Assembly (NCBI GenBank): GCA_029721515.1
Contig: CM056567.1
Location: 3,516,007-3,580,006, forward strand
Direction of reading: 5' to 3'
DNA: 64,000 nt
Origin: Synanceia verrucosa
Lineage: Eukaryota > Chordata > Actinopteri > Perciformes > Synanceiidae
Shown here: positions 13,621 through 25,229 of the stretch, in pieces
Position numbering within the stretch: position 1 is the stretch's first letter
Layout: every line of letters begins with the position of its first letter
Notes under the pieces: generated by a model
The model's input: the letters and a program-made list of their open reading frames with translations, nothing else
Told to the model about the DNA's origin: nothing
Database searches by the model: none
Position numbers and translations under genes: made by a program

Positions 13621-14780
13621 TGTACATTTGCTTGTGCCACCTCTACCGGCACGGGCTTCCCCTCTTCTGCAGGAAAAAAAAAATTCCTGATTTCTGCTGG
13701 CGCAGATTGAGAGGATACAGAGCCAGGCCACAGGATGGAGGTGGACTCAACCTGCCCAGTCCTCCCTCCTTCCTCCCTTCGTCTTTCTTACTGTCAGGCT
13801 GACTCCTCACTGCCTGCTGTGGTTTTCCCCTCCTTCGCCCTTTGCAATTGAGTCATAGCTGAGCTCTAATGTGAAAAGGATGAGGGTCTACCTTAAACAA
13901 CACTCCTGAACATGGACCTAGATGATCAGACGGATGAGTTTTGCTATCTGACAGGAATGACACTCAGGAGAAGGGAAAGCATTGCAGGGTGGAGATGTGA
14001 CAAAGCAAACAAAAACACACAAGAGAGATGAGCTGTAACTGACAGGCGCTGTCGTCTTTAGGGCCTGTTGTTTCACGGCGAAGCCTTTCACTCACCACAG
14101 CCTGAGGCCAAAACAAGGACTGGAGACTGGAGGTGGAGGCAGCCGCAGCACAACAGACTCAAAACTGACGCTTAACGACACTGCCGTCCTCTTAAAAGGA
14201 GTCACATAAGTGCACTGAGGACACGCTATAAGGCAATGCCTTTACATGACCAAAATAGATGTGCTGGAATGAGGAAAAGGATGCTCTCTGCCCATCATGG
14301 TATTTGATTGTGTGGCTGGCACGCAACCTCATAATCCACCGAGCAGCTCACACAAGATAAAAAATAAACAACAAAATAAAAAAGTGCTATTTTTTCAGCC
14401 TGCTGGGGAGCACAACTTCAGATCAAGGAAATTCTCCAGCAAGTCATTCATTCTTTGATGCTCCATCATCCCAGAAAGTTTCAGATTTATTGAAAACAAG
14501 ATGACAGAATTAGAAAGGTTTTTGCATTTTGGAAATTTCGTTGCATTTCGGTGCCAGCACGACCTGGCGTTTGTGATTTGATATTTTTCACTGGAAGCAA
14601 ATTTTGCCTTCATTGCAATGGCATTGAGTTTTTTTTTTAGATCATATGGACAGAAAAAAAAAAAAAAAAAGGCATGTGCAAAAACTCGTAGCACCTTCCC
14701 TGTTTTAGAGAAAAGTCCAAGCGTGCAAAATCAAAGGTCTCGATAAGGAACACGCACGTACAAAATTAATACAATATAGT

Positions 14781-14820
14781 ATTATTATAATATTATAACA
14801 ATTATTATAATATTATAACA
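14781..14820. repeat. Perfect 20-bp AT-only tandem duplication
   Basis: ATTATTATAATATTATAACA occurs twice head to tail. Confidence 0.9.
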
Positions 14821-15650
14821 TGAAAAACTAGTTGATCTACAGAGCGTCTATTTTTGTAACATTTAATACACCCGACCAGAGCTGCCTGCAGAATTTCATG
14901 AATTTTTGACTTTTTCATGACTTTTTGAGCTCTCGCCCACTGCTTGCAGCAGTCGGCTTGTGCCATAAATAGAAAAAGCTGCCCGCTGGCATGAAGACAG
15001 TCAGAATAATCTACACTAATCAAGAGATCTGATCTAATCCAGTGTCCGAGGACTAAATCAGCTTTGGGATTAAAGAACCAACGCTAATTACTGAGGTGGC
15101 TTTTCCTCCTGTCGACACGGATCGAATGTTGTGGGGTCAAAACTTCAGCTACCATGACTGAGCACTGGCAAAGGCCCTGAACAGTGTCAACAGTGTTTTA
15201 TTATTTTTAGTTTTTATGGAGTCCTGCACTGTTTTCTCTCAGAGGTTTCTTTTAATTAATTCAGCATTTTGAATCGGGGGCACAGCCCATCAATCACTCT
15301 GATGGCTGTTCAGTTTAAGTCAATCAGTGCACCAGAAGACTCTGTTTGCTGGAGTCTTTGCAGTGTGTCTGAGTGCAACTTCTTCTTCTTCAGTGGTGGA
15401 AAAAGGTAAGAAACTATCAGGTATCAAGAGAGAAACGGTGCATCCTATTCATACATTTGGCAAAAGAAACTGTGAAAGTTTTAAGGGCTCTAGGACAATA
15501 TGAGAGTCTGCTTGCAATTTCACTTTTTCATGAGAGGAAATAAAATGTTATGAAAATTTAAGCAAAAGCAACACAAGCCCACCGAACGTCCTCTGTGTCT
15601 CTGTTTTACAAGCCCTTTTTTTCTGCCTTATGTTGTTATCTCACTGATAA

Positions 15651-15889
15651 TTAACGCTGAGTGCCACTGACGTATTTTGACGTCATTTAATATCTGACGC
15701 TTACGTGCCATCAACGTAATAATATGTCAAAGTGTTTTTTTTAGGCAGCGGGTCACCAATTGCATTCTCCCACAGCCTGTGAGTAATGTTGGGGTTTCTG
15801 GGAAATGTAGTCAGAGTACAAAGAGATGGTATACACCAGAGAGATCAAAGCAGGAAGTGGAAACGATCGAGAACAAACAGAATCTTTAA
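15651..15889 (+). mobile_element. piggyBac-type MITE, copy 2 (3' truncated)
   Basis: Starts TTAA-CGCTGAGTGCCACTGACG and follows the family through the GGAAGTGGAAACGATCGAG block, then stops at AGAATCT. The break abuts a TTAA (15886-15889). The right half and right terminal repeat are absent, and about 12 bp are deleted after GATCGAG. Confidence 0.85.
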
Positions 15890-18800
15890 TTGTTTCCTCA
15901 TAAATGTGGATTCATCTGTGATTTCTGGAGTGAAAAAACGAACTATTCATGTTTTTTTTTCCTGAGTGGAAATGAAATCTATCAATCTTTCTAATGACTC
16001 GAAACTTCTTGGGGCGATGACTAACACAGACACATATCAAGAAATGCAATTTCAACATGCTGCGTTAAATCTCACCTTTCTATTTACAGCCTGCCAAACT
16101 TTGTTCTGTTAACAACACAAAACACAAAAGAGCAAAAGAGCAGTGTGTGGAAAGTCAGCAGAGTGCAGACAGTCTGGGCAGCCGTAGAAAATACGATAAT
16201 GCTGCCATTTATTTGATCTCTGAGCGATTATGTGGTCCAAGCGGTTGAGAAACGGCACTGGTCTGGATGTGAGCTGGCATAGCTGCTGCTTTATTTCCCG
16301 TTGTGCTCTGATGCCACATCTCTCTTTGGCTTGACCCACGTTGATATCTGGTCCTCTTAGTTTTCTCAGGTGTGGAGAGCAGTCGGCACTCAGCGTGAGA
16401 GATATGAAGCCATGCTGACCCGACCTTGGCCGGCCTCGTCGGCTCTATTTATTTAAACTCTTAGCCCTTTGCCAAACAGGGGTCTCTGCTCTTTGTTGAA
16501 AGTTTAGTCTGTGTGCACACCACTGGCACTGTCTGCAAAAACAGCTCAATAAAAGCCAGCTTTCAAAAACTGCCCTGTGTTTTTCTTGGGTTTTTGTCAA
16601 GTGCAATTACAAGTAAAAATCAAAGTTAACTTAAACGCACATTTGAACCCGACATGTCCTCCACTGTGCATCATAAAAGACTGCCGGCACTACTGCAGTG
16701 TGGGAATTAAGTAGCTACATCAGACTTCGCCAGCTCCAGAAGCCTTTTAGCGCATTAGCGACCTTCGTTCACCAGAAATAGACTGATGGGATAAGATATA
16801 TTGTGCCCCCTGTTTTCACTAGAAGCACAGATCATTTCCATTATGTCTAAAGTCTTTTAAAAGTAAAAGACAGCTGGTTTCCCTTCTGAGTTATCTTTGC
16901 CTAAAATAACAATGGAGTCGCTGTTCTCTCTCTCTTATCTATATCCTCATTTGCATCGTTTTGCACAAGAGGCAGAACATGAATGAACAGTGAGTGCTTC
17001 CAGTAGTTTCCCCAGATAAAACGCACCATAAAAAAAATGTGACGCCATCAGGCCCTGATGTGCACGGCACAGCTAAAAGAAAAGAAAGGAGTCAGGAAAT
17101 AAAAATAAAAATCCTCACTTTTCAAGTGTGGAAATGTGCATGTGACCCCAGATCTAGCATCAATCACCAGTTGACCACACATGACTGAACCAGTGCGATC
17201 ACACGCCCACTCGACTCCCCCTCCGCACACTAAGCTGTTCGCTCACACATCTTTCGTCCCATTTCTTCCCATCGCTCGCTCGCCTCCTCCCCCCCCACGC
17301 CTGATTGTGTGTGCATGAGAAGCTCTGAAGTGTCCCAGTACAAAACTTCCCTCCCCCCTTCTTCCTACAAACTGATGTCTAGAGCTCCAAATAAAAAGGT
17401 CACGTAACATTAAACTGCATTTGATCTGTGTTGTACTTTAACTGGGAGTTCTGGGATAAACCCAAGTGAAAGTTGGACCTTATTTCTAGTATAAAAATAC
17501 TCTCATTTACTCTCACGTTGGAGTCATTTGGAGTATTTCCGACAATTTTTGGATTTGATGATATCCATTTAACAGGAGTGAACGGGGCACAGAAATGCAG
17601 CCAGGAAATGACACAACCTTGACCATTTCTCAAGTAACAGACGTTTATAAGATGGGCTACACTATTACTGTTCTCATTTGAGTCTGGAGTTGAGAAAATT
17701 TAATCTGTAAACAGACTCTACTTCCTGTGCATCATAGTTTACTGACGCTTCGTTCGTGTTGTACTGGAAGTCGGGATTCAAAACTGGGAATGACGTCACA
17801 CCCGAGTTGACTGCGTTCGAGTAAACAAGTCAGAAAACCAAGATGGAAAGTTTGTTGTGCTCGCTCTGTGGGAATGCAGAAAGCTAATGCAGCAATATGA
17901 GGTCCTCAAACACAATTAATAGGCACAAAGAAGACGCGGAGGGTGTGCGTTTGTTCTCCAGCGTAATTATGTGTGGGAAAGACGTTTGAGTCTATTGTAG
18001 GCTGTAATGTATAAACGCTACACGGCGCAAATCCAGGGTGCTGCCATCTTGGATTATGACGTTGTGGTCGAGTCGGAGTAGGTGAAGGAAATACGAGTTT
18101 ATGAGTCGTAAATCCAACTTCGAGGGGCGTTTCAGTTGATATTTACAGCACAGAGTTTGTAAATTACGACTTACGAGGACAACTCAAATGCAGCATAAGG
18201 ACCCCTAGTGCCTGGACTAAAATACTTATTTGTAATGCGTACGTGACAACATCACCACCGTGTGTTTTATTAGGAATAAACCAAAGAGTTTAGTGTGCTA
18301 AGTGTCCTGCAGGTGAAGCTACTTTTAAAGAAGCTGCCATCTTTCCCCGCAGTGAGCAGCAGGTATCATCAGCTGGATTATCACTGCGACGCTGCTGCAC
18401 GTGCTCAACAATGACAACCTAAACCCTGAAGGGGGGTGTCAGGTAGATAAAAGAAACCCACACGGGTTGTGATGCCTACTTGAACAAAAGTACACACAAG
18501 GCCACTCAATGACACTGTCTGATCTCAAGTTGGAGTCTGACTTTAGAGAAATAAAATACAAAAATATATTTTTTTTACCACTGTTTCATCTTTAACTCTC
18601 ATGAAAACTTTTAAAAGTCTCTATTGTAAAATGCATCCTTGAACTTTTCTTTAACATTCTGTTTTATGGGGCCGCTCATTTTGGGATAAATGCATGGTTT
18701 ACATATTATAACAACTTTTTAAGTGAAATGAAGAGAGTTTGTGGTCTGAGCTGTCAGGGGAGCAGCCCTATTAAATGTGTTTTTTTCCTTTTTGTACTCA

Positions 18801-19425
18801 TATGCATGTGAAAGACCAGTCCAGTTTAACTTACTGCACAAAATGTCCCTTCTGTGTCTGTAGGCTGAGTCACAGTGTCTTTATATGTCTTCTCTTTCAT
18901 CTGGGGTGGTCTGCTGGTGGAGCTACATGGTGACACCACCGATGACCTGTCCCAACAGGCTGGCACTGACAGATACAGTCATTATCAGACACATGTAGCG
19001 TGCTGGGTGCAGCGCAGCGCTTCACAGACGTGAGGTAGTCGCAATGAAACACACACACCTCTTTGTCTGGCTAACAATGGACTGCAGTGAGGCTTAGGAT
19101 GCTCAGACTGCCTCAGCATCAGAGTTCCCCTAAACCACATCGCCACGTCAGCGCCGTGTTTACACCACAAATACAACATTACCTTTGTAAGAGCATCTGC
19201 CCTTCAACAAGGGTCAGCTCCTCTGAAACTGGGACAGAAGAACAGCATAAATCACCTCACAGCAAAAGCAGAAGCTCAATGCTTTTATAAGTGGATTTAA
19301 TGATCCACCAAGACACAAACTATGGGTCTAAGGGGGAATACATTATGACATCATGACATAGCAATGTGTTAAATGACAAGCTCAAGATTCCCTGCAGTGT
19401 TTCACGGCAGACACATAATCTCAGC
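15890..19425. other. No gene seen
   Basis: Unique sequence without recognised repeats or exons. Some CpGs lie around 16380-16450 and 17740-18180. Confidence 0.55.
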
Positions 19426-19710
19426 TTAACTCTTTGAGTGCCACTGACATAGTTATAAGTCAAAGTGTTTTTTCAACAGCAGGCACAAGCAGACACACTC
19501 ACACAGCCTGTGAGTAATGTTGGGGCTTCTGGGATTTGTAGTCAGAGCATAAAGAGACGGTATACACCACAGAGATCAAAGCAGGAAGTGGAGACGATCG
19601 AGATTAGAGAGCAAAACAGACAAAAAGTGGTGATTTTGGTGAAAGTGTCCTCTACTCTACCTCTGATAAAACAAGAATGGAACAAGGTAAAAACACAACA
19701 AATGACTTAA
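19426..19710 (+). mobile_element. piggyBac-type MITE, copy 3 (3' truncated)
   Basis: A clean left end, TTAA-CTCTTTGAGTGCCACTGAC, is followed by the family body up to GGAACAAGGTAAAAACA. Similarity then ends, and another TTAA lies at 19707-19710. The right terminus is missing. The right limit is taken as that TTAA but could be about 15 bp earlier. Confidence 0.85.
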
Positions 19711-20330
19711 AAATTCAGCAGGTGTTTCTACATTTTTGTCTGCTAAAAACATTTAAATTTATGCCCCAAAAGTCACCACACTAATCTGTGTGTCAAAAGT
19801 TCAGATAGCAAATCATAAAAACTTAATAAGCAATCTGAACATTTTAATCTGGTGTCTTATCAGAGTTATCTCCAGACAGTCAATCACTCCAAACCCTAAT
19901 TTCTTACTGGAAATCTGCAACAACATAATTCACCCACGGGCGGCCAGCTTTTGTATCCAAACCACTGGATGACAATTAAAACAATACACCCTGGAGCGTT
20001 CATGTTCATTACAGAGCAGAGCGAGGGACATTCCAGGAAGGATTGAGGGTATGAATAGATGGTGAACAACGATACGTTCATTTGTATGCTCACTGGCTGG
20101 CAGTCCAGAGCCCACTCCAGACTGGGATCCACTGGAGAGACCAGGACCGGGTCCCATTCAGGCTGTTGTCTTTGAACAAATACACACTCGCATGCAGGCG
20201 CACACAAACAAACGGAGGGAGCTCAGTAAGGAGTCTCTCTTTTCATGCAGATCTTTTGTCTCTCAGTAATGTCTGGTATGCTGGGATACAGGCTTTGCTC
20301 AATGACCTGATTTCTATGGGGCTGCCAAGG

Positions 20331-20332
<2 letters not shown>

Positions 20333-20375
<43 letters not shown>
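20333..20375. repeat. (TG)n microsatellite
   Basis: Uninterrupted TG run of 43 bp, about 390 bp past the end of pard6g exon 2, in its downstream intron. Confidence 0.97.
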
Positions 20376-20376
<1 letters not shown>

Positions 20377-20766
20377 CATCTGCCTGCGAGCCCTTCCTCT
20401 GGATAAGACACAGGACTTAGCCGGGCAGACAGACACAGACTGAGGCAGATCCAGCCAATAAGAGGGCAGGAAACACAGAAATCCTCGCATGAAGTAAACA
20501 GAAAGGCCTTGAGTTCCCAAAGTGGGAAGAGACGCATAATTGGACGAGGAAATATTCTGCAGGGGAAGCCAGATTCGTGTCAGCACAATAATTACAGCCC
20601 AAGACATGGATCTTGCAATAGATGATTGTTTTATTGGTTTACCAGTCGCAAGATATTTGAAAACTAATATCCATCTGCTGTTTATAGAAACTTAGAGCCA
20701 GTTATAAGAGACAATGTTGGATTTTTAACAGTGATTAACATCGTAGAGACTCTTCAGACAGCTTAC

Positions 20767-20989
20767 CTTGTCTCTGAATGAAGATCCTGAGCAGTGGATG
20801 AGCCGTCGACACCGCCTTGCAGAAGTTGTCGTCGTTGTTTATCGGCAGCAAATCGCCGTGGACGTCAGCGTAGCCGATCATCACCTCCATGTTGGCGATG
20901 CGGTGGATGTGCAGGATGAGCTTGTAAAACTCCTCAAACTTGCCAGGTTTGACCCGGTCCACCGAGAAGCGGCGAAATTCTGCCCCATA
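20767..20989 (-). CDS. pard6g: PAR-6 family polarity protein (PARD6G-like), coding exon 2 (PB1 domain)
   Basis: This 223-bp exon gives 74 complete codons and one extra base (phase 0 in, phase 1 out). It opens YGAEFRRFSVDRVKPGKFEE, where most relatives have FGAEFRRFSL. It then carries the PAR-6 PB1 signature GYADVHGDLLPINNDDNF and ends LLRIFIQRQ. The acceptor is a pyrimidine-rich tract ending CTTCAG and the donor is AAG/GTAAGC. With exon 1 it rebuilds the whole PB1 domain, which in the family dimerises with the PB1 domain of atypical PKC. The next exon should encode the semi-CRIB and PDZ modules. No frame resembling these lies between position 1 and this exon, so the protein is only partly present. 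There are no frameshifts or stops in the exon. Confidence 0.95.
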
Positions 20990-21599
20990 CTGAAGAGAAG
21001 GAAGGAAGGACATTAAGAGGGCCGGTGAGTCCAACAGGAAGTGGAAACCAGGATGCATTTATCCAAACCATCATGTGACTGGCTCACATTAAGACCAACA
21101 GAGTGAAATTACACTGACAGGACTTTATGTGTAGAACTAGTTTAATCACAGCCAAAGCATTCTCATTTACACTCAACCAAAGGAAGACATTTACAGAACA
21201 ACGTCTCCATAAGTCATGATTTTAAAATGAGTGTCTGTGCATACTTCACTGCACCTTACTGTTTATTTGCACTATGAATATCACCACAAGTCATAATTAT
21301 TTATCTGCATATACTTTTTTTATACTTTTTAATCCTGCTCTCTTATATTCGAAGCGTAAACAGTAATAGTTTTATGTTATTTATGTTGCTTTTTTTAATA
21401 CTGTGATTGCATTTTTTGCTGTTGCCGCAACATCATTTCCCAGGTTGGGATCAAAGTAATCCTGTTCTTTTCTACTAATATTAGAAAAATGTGTATGCTC
21501 TTTATAAAATGAAACAATAACCTTCTGGGAAGAAACTTCTCACAAAATAAATACCGTATATTTACAGGAATTATGTGACATTTTGGGAAGTGATCAACT

Positions 21600-21790
21600 G
21601 CCAAACTATCTCCAATGGAGCTGCAACAATTCACTGATTAGTCACCTATTGAATTATTTGGTACTTAATCGCTTAAAAGAAAAAAAAAAGTCTAAATTCT
21701 CAAAATATTTGATATATATAAATCAAGACATCATCTTGGGCTTTTTGGGAAACAGTTCCACATTTTTTTCATGATTTTCAGACATTTTAA
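21600..21790. repeat. Decayed hAT-like repeat (GCTGCAAC-ATTAGT type)
   Basis: GGAGCTGCAACAATTCACTG followed by TTAATCGCTTAAAAG is the decayed end of a common fish element with GGGCTGCAACTAACGATTA-like termini. Limits are approximate; it lies in pard6g intron 1. Confidence 0.45.
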
Positions 21791-21836
21791 AAAACATTTT
21801 ATGAACCAAAAAAAAACCATAAAAAACGTTGCAGCC

Positions 21837-21905
21837 AAAATTTCCAAGAAAGTCAACTTTCCAAAATTTCCAAGAAAGTCAACTTTCCAAAATTTCCAAG
21901 AAAGT
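21837..21905. repeat. 26-bp tandem repeat, 2.65 copies
   Basis: Perfect units beginning AAAATTTCCAAGAAAGTCAA, in pard6g intron 1. TTTCC/GGAAA-like motifs recur within each unit. Confidence 0.9.
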
Positions 21906-23286
21906 TTTGATTTCTCAAAACAGTAAGTATTCCTTTAAGCTGCCATCTATAGACTAAACTGATCACAAGATGAGACACATCAGGATCTGAGCTGCAGACC
22001 AGCTCAGCTGAACCATTTTCTGAAGCAGCTTTGTGTTAAATCACATCATTATATCACAGTAATATTAACAATGGCAGCAAAAACAGCAGCAAAAGGAAAG
22101 AGGGCAACACAAGACCTGAAATCTGCACTACTGCGTTCCCGGCCAGGACGCCAGGCTGAGGGTCACGCTGGGGTCATCATGTGACTCATGAGACACAACA
22201 AGTGAAGCGGCACCGAAGTCTGAATCACAGTGGTAATTTGTAGACGGAGGTGCTGTTTAAAACTGTGATCTGGCAGCAGAGAGGATGATAATGAAGGAGG
22301 AGGGAGAGAAAAACGCTCACAGAGGCAGAGGAGAGGAGGGGGGATACATTAACAGCTCTGGAATTAGAAGATGACACATGAATTTAAGAGGAGGAGTGTA
22401 AAGAGAAGAGGGGGATGCCAGACGGGAGTGGGGTTCAGTGAAGGCAACACATCTGAACGTAACGTTTCCTCTCATAAGACGACAAAAGAGGCTGACAAAC
22501 AGGTCTGTCAGTTTTACGTAACATTTGGGAAAAGTGAAACCGACACATTGCTGAGCTTTAATTAACATAGTAAGACTTAAAATATGTCACGCTCAACAAA
22601 GAAGAGTTACACTTCTGCATCGCCGTGAGCTCCGTCACGGATGTGAACGTGAACGTCCTCGTGACGCCGTGATCTGGACGGCCTGTTCTCCTGAGCAGAA
22701 CTCTGGTGTGAGCAAGTCTGAACATGGGAGGATTAATCATCACACTGTTCCCAAACCTAAGAATACACCACTACGAGCGTGACATCACCGGTGCTCCCGG
22801 CCTATCAGGGCGAAGTGATGTCAACAGGTTGAAACACGTCCGGAGATGCTGAACAGCAGAACACGGAGCCTAACAGACATCATCAACACTGGCCTCTTCC
22901 TCCAATAGTCTTTCACAACACCTGAGAGATCACACACAGAGGAAGTGAAAGCATCTACGAGCTTTAAGTAAAAAGTTAATGACAACCTGGACGACTCAAA
23001 GTAAAGACAGAGGCTGTGGAAGTGGGGGTGAAATCCCCTCCCAAAAAACCCCACCTCCATCTGTGATTAGAGCTTCAGGTGAGTGAAACCAGCTCCTGTA
23101 GGCAGACACCTCCAGTGTGATCCCTGATAAGCTTATCACTGGAGCCGCTTCCCCTGAGAAAACCAAACGCTAAGCAGCGACAAGCAGCACGACATGCACT
23201 ACAGCAAACACATCGATATAAAGCGTGGGAATGTCTCGCTTTCACACACAATCAACAATAAATGTGCAGACTCTCAGTCATCCAGG

Positions 23287-23584
23287 TTAACTCTGTGTGA
23301 CGGATTCCAACGTCAAAGTGGTTTTTCAGCAGCGGGTCGCCAATCCAAGGAAGTGGAGACGATCGAGATTAGAGAAAACAAAGAGAATCTGGACAAAAAG
23401 TGGTGATTTTGGTGAAAGTGTCCTCTACTCTACCTCTGATAAAACAAGAATGGAACAAGGTAAAAACAAACATTTTTTTCATGATGAAATAGAGAGTCTC
23501 TTCTTTCATTTGAGATATTCAGTGTTTTCAGAGTCATAGTACAACATATTCTGTGGGTAAAACTGCTGGCACTCAGTGAGTTAA
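23287..23584 (+). mobile_element. piggyBac-type MITE, copy 4 (internal deletions)
   Basis: Bounded by TTAA at 23287 and at 23581-23584, with right end CTGGCACTCAGTGAG-TTAA. It lacks the segment between GGGTCGCCAATC and GGAAGTGGAGACGATCGAG and has a shortened right arm. It sits inside pard6g intron 1, on the opposite strand to the gene. Confidence 0.85.
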
Positions 23585-24861
23585 AGGGTATCTATGACTG
23601 CTTAGTCGAAGTTTCTGCAGATGTCTTAAATCTACTTTTAAGTCCTGTTCGTCAAACCTATTATTATGATAATAATAGTATTAAAATGTTTAAATAAAGA
23701 CTGAATGTACATGCACAGGTGATTCACAAGAACAGCGGCCCATCACAGGCTGCAGAACAGTGTGTTTCTACACAGTGAAAAGGAAGCTACCTGTTCCTGT
23801 TCCACGTATTAAAATGCTCCGAGCTGCATTTCTGGTTCAGTCAGGTGGTGTTCATCTAGATGTGCTGCTGATAACAGCACCAGAGGAAGTAGCACAACAT
23901 GGCACACTGTGCGTTACGTATGATCTCAAAAAAGAAACGTGTGACGTCGTGTGACAGGCGAGTCACCTGTGTGGTCAAACCTGCAGCTTCCACCTCACAC
24001 AGCTCCTGCATGACGCTGGATGATCTGTGCTTCCTCGCTCAGGTGACCAAACTTCTGTGCCAAAACCAAATTAAAAAGGAGAGACACCACCTCTGGACGC
24101 ATGAGTCACCTTTTGTCCATCTCAACCAAACCAAGCATGACTCAGGAGCTCATCCCTCATTAAATATGTGCTGCTGACACACTTATGTGCAAACACGTAC
24201 GTATGAATACCAGACTGTCGTCACTGTGGTGGAATCTGGAGGAAAAATGTTGGTCACAAGAAGTCCTTGAGAGGCAAAGTTATAAATAGCTCGCAGTTTG
24301 TGCACTTTGTGGTCAGGATTGGACACGGTGCTGCATGTTTATGTGGCATCACTCCATTCAACACAAAACTATGATCAAATAAACTTCTCTAAGGCTGCAG
24401 ACAAACTCCTGCTTTGTGCATTTTAATGAGGTTTGACACAGAAAACAGTCAAGATTAATATCAACTCTGCTCACATCCATTATATCCGTTTAAAATCCAC
24501 ATTTAGTCGCTCATGTTTGCAGCATTTATCCTCTGTTAATGTGTCTCTATTAAAAACAACCTGGAGGCTGAATGAGTGAAATGTTGCAAAAACACATCCG
24601 GTTAAGCAGATAAGAGCTTCTTATTGTAACAAACAGGTTACAATGTCAAACCAGTTTGTCCCCCATCAGCTTCCTGACACAGGGAAAGAGCCAAATCAGC
24701 ACAATCCGCATGGTCGGAAGTGAGAAGACAAGGATCAGTGCAGATTACAGAAACATCCACAAAGTGGACAAAATGGGTTTCAGCAGCAGCAGCTCATAGT
24801 TCAGCGGGATCTGCTCCATGTGAGTTTTTTTTATTATTTTCTCCCAAACACAAACACTCAC

Positions 24862-24933
24862 CTTGCTTTTCACTTCCACGGCGTTACAGTCCGCGTTGCG
24901 CAGAGGTTGAGATTTATTAAAGCTCCGATTCAT
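24862..24933 (-). CDS. pard6g: PAR-6 family polarity protein (PARD6G-like), coding exon 1
   Basis: This exon encodes the first 24 residues, starting MNRSFNKSQPLR and ending in AVEVKSK. PAR-6 is a cytoplasmic and cortical scaffold that joins atypical PKC, CDC42 and PAR-3 to set cell polarity. The opening MNRSF.KSQ.LR is the pattern of the gamma paralogue; the A and B paralogues begin differently, so PARD6G is preferred. The VKSK strand is the first beta strand of the PB1 domain and holds the basic lysine that, in the family, pairs with the acidic motif of aPKC. The ATG has A at -3. The exon ends AAG followed by GTGAGT, a phase-0 donor, and exon 2 resumes in frame at the exact PB1 position expected. 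The gene could be either of the two teleost pard6g copies; that cannot be decided here. Confidence 0.9.
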
Positions 24934-25140
24934 TTTGATTTTCTTCTTTTAGATTAAAAAAAAAGAGTTGAGCCGCCTTTTGCCCGCAGAAAGAGGGGCT
25001 CTGGTCCCGGGACTCCTGCGCTAAAAAGCCTCCCGTGGTCGGTGTCTCCTCCTGGACTTTGGTGCTCTTTGGAGAAAAGGAGGTGAGAGATTCGCCGCGT
25101 TCACTTGGAGAGCGAGTTAAGTTTTGAAATGACATCAGCC
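24934..25140 (-). promoter_or_regulatory. 5' UTR and GC-richer promoter-proximal region of pard6g
   Basis: Sequence immediately upstream of the pard6g ATG is richer in G, C and CpG (for example around 24890-24900, 24973-25025 and 25095-25115) than the AT-rich DNA that begins near 25230. This fits a CpG-type promoter and 5' UTR for a minus-strand transcript. No TATA box was picked out and the start site is not placed. Limits are approximate. Confidence 0.5.
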
Positions 25141-25229
25141 CTCCTAAAAAATGGGATCCTGTGAGGCGTTCAGGTACGGCTCGAAATTCACACCATCCTC
25201 ACCTCTCCTTCCTTCACAGGATAGTTAGA

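Larger units (their letters stand above)
12092..15650. other. Non-coding stretch with one CpG-containing block
   Basis: Apart from 13130-13620 and the AT tandem at 14781, nothing was identified. The 142-codon minus frame at 12268-12696 is cysteine-rich but matches no family I know. Confidence 0.55.
20990..24861 (-). other. Intron 1 of pard6g
   Basis: The 3.87-kb intron between the two recognised exons begins GTGAGT and ends CTTCAG on the minus strand. It holds a 26-bp tandem repeat (21837-21905), a hAT-like fragment near 21600-21790 and a deleted piggyBac-type MITE (23287-23584). No further coding sequence was recognised. Confidence 0.85.
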
